Source of the DNA: Desulfurococcales archaeon
GTDB lineage: Archaea; Thermoproteota; Thermoprotei_A; Sulfolobales; NBVN01
Length of the DNA: 10,900 bases
NCBI GenBank assembly: GCA_021158735.1
Contig: JAGGUC010000115.1
Location: 1-10,900, forward strand
Direction: 5' to 3'
Part shown: positions 1-5,524 of the stretch, one piece after another
How positions within the stretch are numbered: position 1 is the first letter of the stretch
How the letters are laid out: every line of letters begins with the position of its first letter
Program-made: the position numbers and the translations under genes
The notes under the pieces: model-generated
The model's database searches: none
Told to the model about the DNA's origin: nothing
Seen by the model: only the letters and a program-made list of their open reading frames with translations

Positions 1-395
1 ACCTAAAACCTGAAATGAATAACATAAACCTGGTCGTAAGGGTTCTCCAAGCAGGTGAGCCCAAGGTAATCACGACCAGGTCAGGTCAGAGAACCATAAG
101 TGAGGCGCTAGTAGGTGATGAGACCGGAAGAGTAAAGCTAACACTGTGGGGGCGTGCAGCAGGAAGTGTTAGGGAAGGAGATGCTGTAGAGATCCGTGGT
201 GCATGGACAACAGCATTCCAAGGCAGAGTACAGCTGAACATCGGTGGTGCAGGAAACATAAAAGTACTCGAAGAAGGAGATATTCCTCAACCCGAGGAAA
301 TACCTGATAATATCCCTACAGCACCGAGCGACTACAGACCGCGTAGAAGACCTCTTAGAAGAAGGCCTCAGAGACGTCAGGGCTTTAGGAAGTAA
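1..395 (+). CDS. ssb: Crenarchaeal single-stranded DNA-binding protein (SSB), 5' end outside the window
   Basis: Single OB-fold ssDNA-binding protein that coats exposed single strands in replication and repair. The core (motifs RTISEALVGDETGRVKLTLWG, then AWTTAFQGRVQLN) closely matches the well-known Sulfolobus SSB pattern, followed by a linker with IPDNIPTAPS and a C-terminal tail of about 20 residues dominated by Arg. The first in-frame ATG is at 15, but the frame stays open to the left edge and the codons before it read LKPEM, matching the NLKP-M segment that in Sulfolobus SSB lies several residues inside the protein. So the true start is probably upstream of position 1 and this copy is 5'-partial. 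The tail ends in basic residues (QGFRK) without the acidic tip present in Sulfolobus SSB. The stop lies 15 nt before the PqqD-like gene, so the two are probably co-transcribed. The family assignment is secure; the exact start is not visible. Confidence 0.93.
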   Translation, partial: LKPEMNNINLVVRVLQAGEPKVITTRSGQRTISEALVGDETGRVKLTLWGRAAGSVREGDAVEIRGAWTTAFQGRVQLNIGGAGNIKVLEEGDIPQPEEIPDNIPTAPSDYRPRRRPLRRRPQRRQGFRK

Positions 396-410
396 GGTGG
401 GGATGTACAC

Positions 411-749
411 ATGAGTAAAGGCGGCGAAGGCGGTGAGGAAGTAAACGTCGGTGAGCTGTACGAGGAAATTAAGAATAAGAAACCTCAGAGGCTAGGATTT
501 AGCTTAGGCATGGAGGGCGAGAATTACATTGTAGCACTTGATGAGAGTAAGGCGTACATGCTAACAGCAGCTGCATACTACGTTTGGTCTCTGTGCGACG
601 GTAGCAGGACACTTAAGGAACTGATAAAGTACATGAGTGAAGAATTAAGTGAGAACACAGAAACACCCATGAAGGAGGAAGAGTTAATCGAGCCTGTAAC
701 CCTGATTGTCAATCAGTTAAGTGAAGCAGGTCTACTGAAGCTTACATAA
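411..749 (+). CDS. PqqD-family small protein (peptide-chaperone-like)
   Basis: 112-aa protein resembling the PqqD fold. PqqD proteins are small winged-helix-like peptide-binding chaperones that present a substrate peptide to a radical SAM enzyme. Visible hallmarks are a beta segment (NYIVALDESKAYMLT, about residues 38-52), then AYYVWSLCDGSRTLKELIKYM (about 55-75), the W-x-L-C-D-G-x-R-T pattern typical of PqqD, and a C-terminal helix with LSEAGLL. The first 20 residues are Gly/Glu-rich and look disordered. The ATG is preceded by GGTGGGGATG at 396-405, a usable ribosome site. No radical SAM enzyme, precursor peptide or other RiPP gene is in the window; the partner gene is SSB, with which it seems to form a two-gene operon. 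The role in this setting is unknown; many archaeal PqqD-like proteins have no assigned pathway. The fold call is good, the function is not. Confidence 0.75.
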   Translation: MSKGGEGGEEVNVGELYEEIKNKKPQRLGFSLGMEGENYIVALDESKAYMLTAAAYYVWSLCDGSRTLKELIKYMSEELSENTETPMKEEELIEPVTLIVNQLSEAGLLKLT

Positions 750-838
750 TGTAGCTGAACAAATCCGGCTTGACATTTCCAAATTTAAATAAATTTTATC
801 ATAGTAAAGTAGTAAGTAATGGGATTTTCCTTTCATTA
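750..838. terminator. Convergent U-rich intergenic region, probable bidirectional termination
   Basis: This 89-nt gap lies between the convergent PqqD-like and DUF123 genes. It is AT-rich, with T-rich stretches on the plus strand (AATTTTATC around 791-799, GGGATTTTCCTTTCATT around 821-837) and A-rich stretches that read as T tracts on the minus strand. Archaeal transcription commonly stops at such U-rich sequences without a stable hairpin. I see no ORF and no convincing RNA gene here. Termination is inferred from composition and position only. Confidence 0.35.
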
Positions 839-1285
839 TTATGCTACTAACTCGATAGCTCTACAAGTTCCTGTTAATTTTCTAATTACGTGTTTTAGTG
901 TGTCTTTGACTTCTCCCTTAACCTTAAATAAGTGGGTAACATGATGTCTCTGGTCAGTCGCACCAAAACCCTTTGCAACAGCTGCAAAGTTCTTGTCGGT
1001 TAGGATCGTTTTATACATGCAATCCTCGGTGAGTCCAGAGCACACAATGGCTGCTATAACTTCAACAAATGATGATGTGGTCAAGTAATCTACATGCCAC
1101 CTAATTTTCTTAGATTTCTTGAAATGCCGCTGTATACGGATTAGTGGCTTTCTTATGTTTGCAGAACCTATGTAAACGTAAAAACCTGGTTTAAGCACTA
1201 AAGTGCCGAGGGATTTAATATTAATAAATATCTTCCTATGTAACCTGATAAGCAATAAGTATGAAGTACTGTATTCATAGCTCAT
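839..1285 (-). CDS. DUF123 family protein, GIY-YIG-type nuclease-like
   Basis: 148-aa protein of the DUF123 family, in which a GIY-YIG-like core is found either alone or fused to endonuclease III-type proteins. Visible motifs: GFYVYIGSA at 34-42 (family form G-x-Y-V-Y-V-G-S-A), RH at 53-54, WHVDYL at 63-68, an E-x-C at 87-89, and GFGATD at 106-111 followed by THLF at 117-120. Family members usually have D-C-x-C after GFG-x-S; here this is D-Q-R-H-H, so both cysteines are replaced. Length is normal for the stand-alone form. Its ATG overlaps the TGA of the 128-aa gene upstream (ATGA), so the two are translationally coupled. It may cut or bind branched or damaged DNA, but activity has not been settled for this family as far as I know. 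The family call is secure, the biochemical role inferred. Confidence 0.85.
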   Translation of the reverse strand: MSYEYSTSYLLLIRLHRKIFINIKSLGTLVLKPGFYVYIGSANIRKPLIRIQRHFKKSKKIRWHVDYLTTSSFVEVIAAIVCSGLTEDCMYKTILTDKNFAAVAKGFGATDQRHHVTHLFKVKGEVKDTLKHVIRKLTGTCRAIELVA

Positions 1286-1668
1286 GGTTCCTGATCCTTA
1301 AGGAGCTGCCTTATCTCGATTGTCACCATTCTGTACGTGTTGACAACATCTCTAATACCCAGCATCTTGCCCTCTATGCCTTTAAGGATTAGGCTGGCAC
1401 CGCATAATAGCATCCCAGCTACTGATGATATTTGCAGTGGCTCAGGTATAGTGATCAATAACATACCTGTATTTCTTAATTTATCACTTATATCCCCGTC
1501 TTCTCCCCTGCCCATCACGTTCTCCGTAACTACTCTGATCTCTCTTAAAGCCTTGACTACATTCTTCTTAACTGCTACACCACTTCTGAATTCCCTAGCA
1601 ATTTCCTCCAGTGACTTCCTAGGTATCGTGCCAAAACATGTTTTTACCCTATTGTAATTGCTGTACAT
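1282..1668 (-). CDS. Conserved-looking hypothetical protein, 128 aa
   Basis: I do not recognise a family. The N-terminal half is charged and helical (residues about 18-65, with KSLEEIAREFRSGVAVKKNV and a Gly-rich acidic turn near GRGEDGDIS). It is followed by a hydrophobic stretch at about 70-97 (MLLITIPEPLQ, then ISSVAGMLLCGASLIL), which is either a buried beta-alpha core or one membrane segment, and then a helical C-terminus (TYRMVTIEIRQLLKDQ). The ATG is preceded on the minus strand by GGTG eight bases upstream. It overlaps the DUF123 gene by ATGA and follows the winged-helix gene by 52 nt, so it probably belongs to the same minus-strand transcript. Overlap with a second confident gene and a ribosome site support its being real. 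No function is proposed. Confidence 0.65.
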   Translation of the reverse strand: MYSNYNRVKTCFGTIPRKSLEEIAREFRSGVAVKKNVVKALREIRVVTENVMGRGEDGDISDKLRNTGMLLITIPEPLQISSVAGMLLCGASLILKGIEGKMLGIRDVVNTYRMVTIEIRQLLKDQEP

Positions 1669-1724
1669 GGTGATGACACCGGCTTTATCTGAGTGGTGAG
1701 TGAGGAGTTACCTCGCTGAACTAC
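1665..1724 (+). ncRNA. Candidate box C/D guide sRNA
   Basis: The 52-nt gap between two minus-strand genes reads on the plus strand as a box C/D pattern: consensus C box GTGATGA at 1670-1676, exactly 12 nt, D' box CTGA at 1689-1692, a degenerate C' region (GTGGTGAGTGA, 1693-1703), then D box CTGA at 1716-1719. Twelve nt between C and D' is the classical archaeal guide spacing; if C' ends at 1703 the second guide is also 12 nt. The boxes fill the gap almost to the base. Weak points: C' is imperfect (GTGGTGA directly abuts D', or GTGAGTGA has an extra base), there is no clear terminal stem, and I have not matched either guide to rRNA or tRNA. A weak TATA-like TTTTTA lies at 1641-1646. Boundaries are approximate. 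Confidence 0.4.
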
Positions 1725-2038
1725 GCTTCAGCACTCACCTCCCCTTCGCTTGATGTTTCAGCAACTACCTCTCTAGCACCTGCCGCTACAGTAATCAGTA
1801 ACTCCTCACCCTCCTGCAACGCATTCAGGAGTTCGAGCCCTAAGTGTGAAAGCTTGTACACCCTGTAATTACCCTTAGCATTAATTACCTCGATCACTCC
1901 CAGCGCCTCCAGTACATGAAATGTAGCTAGCACCTCATACCTAGGTAAACCAGTTAGTGCAACTACATCCCCAGGAGTTACTACGCGCCCAACCATAGAC
2001 TCAAGAATTCTCTTCAGTCTCGACCTAAACTCCTTCAT
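1721..2038 (-). CDS. Winged-helix DNA-binding protein, probable transcription regulator
   Basis: 105-aa protein with a single winged helix-turn-helix: helix 1 around residues 4-15, helix 2 at about 22-29 (PGDVVALT), turn at GLP (30-32), recognition helix at about 33-45 (RYEVLATFHVLEA), then a beta wing at about 48-63 (VIEVINAKGNYRVYKL) and a further helix. The last 15-20 residues are acidic and small (ETSSEGEVSAEA) and look disordered. No ligand-binding domain is present, so it probably acts alone or as a dimer. Its ATG is preceded on the minus strand by GGTG at 2046-2049. It is transcribed divergently from the pilus locus across a 108-nt gap containing a palindrome, so it is the obvious candidate regulator of the prepilin promoter and of itself. 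The DNA-binding fold is well supported; the target is inferred. Confidence 0.8.
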   Translation of the reverse strand: MKEFRSRLKRILESMVGRVVTPGDVVALTGLPRYEVLATFHVLEALGVIEVINAKGNYRVYKLSHLGLELLNALQEGEELLITVAAGAREVVAETSSEGEVSAEA

Positions 2039-2045
2039 GATCCTG

Positions 2046-2061
2046 CACCAACTAGTTGCTG
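2046..2061. promoter_or_regulatory. Palindrome, candidate operator of the winged-helix regulator
   Basis: CAACTAGTTG at 2049-2058 is a perfect 10-bp palindrome, extended by CA/TG at 2046-2047 and 2060-2061 around one mismatched pair, giving 14 of 16 symmetric bases. It overlaps the ribosome site of the winged-helix gene and the place where its transcript would start if the minus-strand TATA is at 2073-2082. A dimeric winged-helix protein binding here would repress its own gene. Binding is inferred, not shown. Confidence 0.35.
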
Positions 2062-2082
2062 TATTTTAAGAATGTATTTAAG
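2062..2082 (-). promoter_or_regulatory. TATA-like elements for the winged-helix gene
   Basis: Read on the minus strand, CTTAAATAC (about 2073-2082) and CTTAAAATAC (2061-2070) both resemble crenarchaeal TATA boxes. The first would start the transcript near 2052, giving a short leader with the GGTG site; the second would start it near 2040 as a leaderless message. The choice between them cannot be made from sequence alone. Confidence 0.4.
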
Positions 2083-2146
2083 ACGCAACCCACTTCCGCT
2101 CTCAATGAACACTTTATAAAGCCGGTATAGTGTGGAGGTGTGTTAA
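2074..2146 (+). promoter_or_regulatory. Prepilin promoter region and ribosome-binding site
   Basis: Two TATA candidates face the prepilin gene: TATTTAAGA at about 2075-2083, which would start RNA near 2103 and give a leader of about 40 nt, and the palindromic CTTTATAAAG at 2112-2121, which would start RNA near 2141-2143 and leave almost no leader. GGAGGTG at 2134-2140, six nt before the GTG start at 2147, is a near-perfect Shine-Dalgarno and favours the upstream TATA, since the downstream one would exclude it from the message. An in-frame TAA sits directly before the GTG, so no start further upstream is possible. Confidence 0.5.
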
Positions 2147-2617
2147 GTGAGGGGTAAGTTATTGGGTAAGAAAATGAGGAAGGGTGTAAGTGATCTAGTA
2201 GTAATACTGACGCTAGTAGCTATCGCTATACCCGTAGCCCTAGCTGTCCAAGGCTGGCTCAGTTCACAAACATCTAGAGTAGCTTCATTTTCAACTGTAC
2301 CCAACTTTGAGGCTATATTGGTTTCCAAGAGTATTAGTGTGGATACTCAGGTGTACGTAGTAAAGATCAGGAACCTAGGCACTTATAACTACAGCTTAAA
2401 AGACCTGACAGCGTACGGTGTCCTAGAGTCAGGTGAGGTTATTAGTGCTTCCAAGACCACCATCATAGCATCAAATACTGAACGCTCATTAGAGCCAGGG
2501 GAGTCTATTACCATTAGCGTAACGTTTAGTAGTTCGAGTAAGATTAAGAGCATTGTCATTGAACTAACGAACTCTGTTACTAATAAAGTAGAGAGTGTTG
2601 AAGTAAATGTAGCATAA
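2147..2617 (+). CDS. Archaeal type IV prepilin-like protein (class III signal peptide)
   Basis: 156-aa secreted pilin subunit. The N-terminus is a typical class III signal peptide: a basic leader (M-R-G-K-L-L-G-K-K-M-R-K, residues 1-12), glycine at 13, then V-S-D and a long hydrophobic helix (about 17-38) ending in QGWLSS. Cleavage by a PibD-type prepilin peptidase after Gly13 would leave a mature protein of about 143 residues whose hydrophobic helix forms the filament core. The rest (about 45-156) is Ser/Thr-rich and beta-strand-like (VYVVKIRNLGTYNYSL, EPGESITISVTF), fitting an Ig-like pilin head. GTG start chosen because of the GGAGGTG six nt upstream; the ATG at 2174 would leave a leader of only three residues (M-R-K) before the cleavage glycine. 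It is first in the pilus locus; a T-rich stretch after its stop may reduce read-through so that pilin RNA exceeds the others. No prepilin peptidase is present in the window. Confidence 0.85.
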   Translation: MRGKLLGKKMRKGVSDLVVILTLVAIAIPVALAVQGWLSSQTSRVASFSTVPNFEAILVSKSISVDTQVYVVKIRNLGTYNYSLKDLTAYGVLESGEVISASKTTIIASNTERSLEPGESITISVTFSSSSKIKSIVIELTNSVTNKVESVEVNVA

Positions 2618-2697
2618 AGTTTATTTACTTCTGAATATCAAACTAAAAATTTTTAATAAAACAGGCACAACCCGCTTTCTTCCTGAGGTGGTAATCA
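2618..2697 (+). promoter_or_regulatory. Gap between prepilin and secretion ATPase: U-rich stretch, possible internal promoter and RBS
   Basis: After the prepilin stop there is a T-rich TTTATTTACTTC (about 2620-2631) that could act as a weak terminator, then AAAAATTTTTAATAAAA (about 2645-2661), a TATA-like element whose predicted start near 2680 would give a short leader. GAGGTG at 2685-2690 lies seven nt before the GTG at 2698 and fixes that start. Together these would let the abundant pilin and the less abundant assembly machinery be expressed at different levels. The ribosome site is clear; promoter and terminator are tentative. Confidence 0.4.
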
Positions 2698-4014
2698 GTG
2701 GAGGTACTGCATAAGTATATGGTAGGGACTACCGAAGTCTCAATAATTAGGGATGAATCAGGCAATTACATGTACATTACTACTGAGAAACTAGGTAGTG
2801 ATGTTCTGGAGGAGTTACGTAATAACTTAAGTAATTTGATTCAGTCGCTCCCCGATACAGAAAACCTTAATTTTTACGATTTAATCAAAACTGCAAAAGA
2901 AGTGCTCGGCAAAAGCGATGAGGAAGCGACCACTCTGGCATACGCTATAAGGAAGGAATTAAAGTACAAGAAGCTGCAAGTACTGATCGAGGACCCCTAC
3001 GTCGAGGACATATCTATAGTCGGTCCCGGAACAGTTTGGGTTAGACACAAGTTGGTTCTTGCTGCAGACCCTAATGCTGACTATATAGCATCGAATATTA
3101 CGTTAAATGAACGTGAATTCCTCACCTACCTTAACATGCTGGCTGAAAAATCAGGTAAGCTACTCACCAAGTCCGCACCTATTTTAGATGCTAACTTGCC
3201 CGAAGAAGATGGCGGTCACAGAATACACTTGGTACTACCGGACATAGCTAATGGGAAAGGGGAGATAGTGATCAGAAAGAAAAAATCAAGCATGCACGTT
3301 AAGTTAAGCGACCTAAAAAAGCTGGGCTCATTGAATACTGCTGTAGTTAATTATGTTAAAGAGGTCATAAGCAAACGCGGCTCTTTATTTATAGTTGGTC
3401 CTCCTGGCTCTGGGAAAACTACACTATTGAGGGCAATACTTCACGATCTGATACCGAAGAACTGGAAAATAGTCATAATAGAGGACACACCCGAGATTGA
3501 TATCCCCCACGACTCGTGCTGGGTGAGGTACGTAGTTCCAGTTAGCCCTTGGGGAAAGAGGCATGAAAGCATAGACCAGATGATATTAGCTAAGGCAGCC
3601 CTAAGAGCCTCCGCGAACAGGTACCTAGTTATAGGAGAAACTAGAGGTGCTGAAGCTGGGGTGCTAGTTCAGGCACTCAACATGGGGCTTGGAGGACTAA
3701 CTACATTTCACGGCGGTTCCGCTGAGGAAGCAATAATGAGGTTGATGAGCCCTCCAATAAGTCTCACGGCATCACAGATAGGTATGTTTTGGGCGTTCAT
3801 AACAGTAAGCTATGTTATTGAGTCAGGAGTTAACAGAGCTGTAGTTAGTATTGATGAGCCCTTATATGACAGAAAGACGGACGATGTTGTCCTACACAAC
3901 ATATACACGTACGGTGAAGAAGTTGATGACCGTGAGTTAATTGAAAGAAGTATAAAGTTGAGACCGCACATGGAGGTGAGGAAAGCTGTTACGCTTGTCC
4001 AGGAAATACAGTAG
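2698..4014 (+). CDS. Type IV pilus/archaellum-type secretion ATPase (PilT/VirB11/GspE family)
   Basis: 438-aa cytoplasmic motor that would drive pilin extraction and filament assembly. An N-terminal region (about 1-200) contains the segment DPYVEDISIVGPGTVWVRH, typical of the family, and is followed by the RecA-like core: Walker A GPPGSGKT at 234-241 (Lys240), Asp box IIEDTPEID around 260-268, Walker B YLVIGE at 309-314 (Glu314) followed by TRGAE, and the His box TTFHGGS with His338. All catalytic motifs are intact and length is normal for archaeal TadA/FlaI-like ATPases. GTG start selected by the GAGGTG at 2685-2690. The 3' end overlaps the platform gene. The partner proteins are expected to be the TadC/FlaJ-like protein next door and the prepilin before it. 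The close family (pilus versus archaellum versus secretion) is decided by context: no archaellum genes accompany it, so a pilus is favoured. Confidence 0.95.
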   Translation: MEVLHKYMVGTTEVSIIRDESGNYMYITTEKLGSDVLEELRNNLSNLIQSLPDTENLNFYDLIKTAKEVLGKSDEEATTLAYAIRKELKYKKLQVLIEDPYVEDISIVGPGTVWVRHKLVLAADPNADYIASNITLNEREFLTYLNMLAEKSGKLLTKSAPILDANLPEEDGGHRIHLVLPDIANGKGEIVIRKKKSSMHVKLSDLKKLGSLNTAVVNYVKEVISKRGSLFIVGPPGSGKTTLLRAILHDLIPKNWKIVIIEDTPEIDIPHDSCWVRYVVPVSPWGKRHESIDQMILAKAALRASANRYLVIGETRGAEAGVLVQALNMGLGGLTTFHGGSAEEAIMRLMSPPISLTASQIGMFWAFITVSYVIESGVNRAVVSIDEPLYDRKTDDVVLHNIYTYGEEVDDRELIERSIKLRPHMEVRKAVTLVQEIQ

Positions 4015-5524
4015 AATAAATAGAGCAGGAAGTAATTTCTATGTAAATAAGATCAATTACCTAAGGATCTTAGCAGGTAAGGAGAGGTTGCTGGGTCGCA
4101 GAGCTAGGTCTCATACCGTGAAGCTAGTACTTTGTAGTTCAGCAGCGTTCTTTTTAATCACCCACGTAATTCTCTCACTACTAAATCTTAGAGTTGTTTT
4201 TACTATGAATCCACACATTCTCGAATACTCCGCGATTATTTCAGCTGTTGCAGGGTTTTCCTGGCCTTACGTATATTACTATGTCAAAGCACACAGCAGA
4301 GGAAATGCTGTTGAGAGCGAACTAAAGTACTTCATAATAAGTGAGGGTGTATCAACTACTAATGCGAGTGAACTTATTAGTGACTTAGTAAGCACGAAGG
4401 ACTGGTCACACGTATTTCCCACGCTCTCTAAGGAATCTATAAGGTTCCTTAAGTTAAGGAAGTTCATGGCTCTATACGATACCATCAGGTACTACACTAG
4501 GTGGATCACGTCTCGATGGGTCTCTAAGTGCTTAACTGATTATATACATTCACTATCTCTGGGAACAGCGCTTGAGTGGCTTCAAGATAAAACTGATGAA
4601 CTAATTAATGAGCTTAGGTCCTCTACGCAAGCAGCTATAAAGCTGAGGACGACGGTTTCACTAATACTAGCAGTAATACTGGGCTACGTACCGCCACTGA
4701 TGGCTGCACTCTCACTACTAGTAGGTGAAGAAGTTGTTGTTAAAGCCTTTTTAATGACACTTCTGGCTACACCGCTGTCCATGTTATTAATCCCGAAACT
4801 GCCCTGCCATGCAAGAATTACTTCTAGAATTTTAGATGCCAACATACCGTTGGCTTTAGGGGTAGCCTGCGCTACGACAGCTGCTACAGTCTTAATTACA
4901 TACGTAATTAAAGACAATGTAAATGTAGTACTTACTGCCGCCACCTGCCTTTTGGTGTGGGGTTCCATCAAAACATACTGTTATTTTAGGGGGATAACTG
5001 AGGCATTTGAACTTCCCAGGTTGTTGGCAAGAATATCTGAAGCGCCTCTGGTGATATCCAACCCTTGCAGGTTATTTGCCGAGATCCTATCTAGTAGTAG
5101 AGTGCGCTCCTTTAAGTACGTGGGCTCGAGATTTAAATTAGACAAGGTTAATGAGCTCGCCAGCGAACTGAACTTGTGGACATCAAAGTTTGTTCTTTAT
5201 GTTATCGCTAAATCCATTATTAACGGAGCGCTTACACGAGAGCGTACCTTAAAGCTTAGGGAACTCATCTTGGATTTTACTAGGGATATTAAGTCGTTAT
5301 TAGCTACAAACACCGTCATAGTTGTGATGACAGCGCTTTTACCGTACATAATTAGTTCTATTTCAGGACTAGCAACCCACAGCCTGCTATTGGGGGTATA
5401 TTCATTAGTTACCTCAGTAATGTTCTCTGTGTATGCGTCTTATGTAGTCTTTGGTGACCTGACAAACACGCTACTACCTGGTATGGCGTTGCTCATGCTT
5501 TACTTAATTGGTGGTTCACTTTGA
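3995..5524 (+). CDS. TadC/FlaJ-like pilus platform membrane protein
   Basis: About 509 aa, with roughly nine predicted membrane segments: near 43-65, 78-98, 218-240, 247-266, 283-305, 309-331, 437-459, 463-487 and 491-507, with two larger soluble blocks (about 100-215 and 332-436). This layout of two cytoplasmic helical domains between helix pairs is that of the T2SSF/TadC/FlaJ inner platform, which couples the ATPase to pilin subunits. Sequence identity to known members is not obvious by eye; the call rests on topology, size and position right after the ATPase. Start is uncertain: TTG at 3995 overlaps the ATPase stop by 20 nt, and the strong GGAGGTGAG at 3972-3980 sits 14 nt upstream; an in-frame CTG at 3986 would be at better spacing. 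The next in-frame ATG is about residue 71 and would lose the first helix. Its stop TGA overlaps the following ATG (TGATG). Confidence 0.85.
   Translation: MSRKYSRINRAGSNFYVNKINYLRILAGKERLLGRRARSHTVKLVLCSSAAFFLITHVILSLLNLRVVFTMNPHILEYSAIISAVAGFSWPYVYYYVKAHSRGNAVESELKYFIISEGVSTTNASELISDLVSTKDWSHVFPTLSKESIRFLKLRKFMALYDTIRYYTRWITSRWVSKCLTDYIHSLSLGTALEWLQDKTDELINELRSSTQAAIKLRTTVSLILAVILGYVPPLMAALSLLVGEEVVVKAFLMTLLATPLSMLLIPKLPCHARITSRILDANIPLALGVACATTAATVLITYVIKDNVNVVLTAATCLLVWGSIKTYCYFRGITEAFELPRLLARISEAPLVISNPCRLFAEILSSSRVRSFKYVGSRFKLDKVNELASELNLWTSKFVLYVIAKSIINGALTRERTLKLRELILDFTRDIKSLLATNTVIVVMTALLPYIISSISGLATHSLLLGVYSLVTSVMFSVYASYVVFGDLTNTLLPGMALLMLYLIGGSL

Noticed and set aside
115..121. GTGATGA C-box-like sequence
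   Set aside because: Lies inside the conserved SSB coding sequence (VGDET) and has no D-type box at the right distance.
138..410. Minus-strand open frame of 90 codons rich in Cys
   Set aside because: Antisense to SSB; its composition comes from the opposite-strand codons and SSB is unmistakable.
1337..1657. Plus-strand open frame of 106 codons
   Set aside because: Lies opposite the 128-aa minus-strand gene; hydrophobic, Ser/Leu-rich low-quality sequence and no ribosome site, while the minus-strand frame has a start overlap with DUF123.
2698..5524. Archaellum (motility) locus
   Set aside because: The ATPase and platform would fit, but no archaellin-type accessory genes accompany them and the other members are a single prepilin, an unknown protein and a VirB4-like ATPase.
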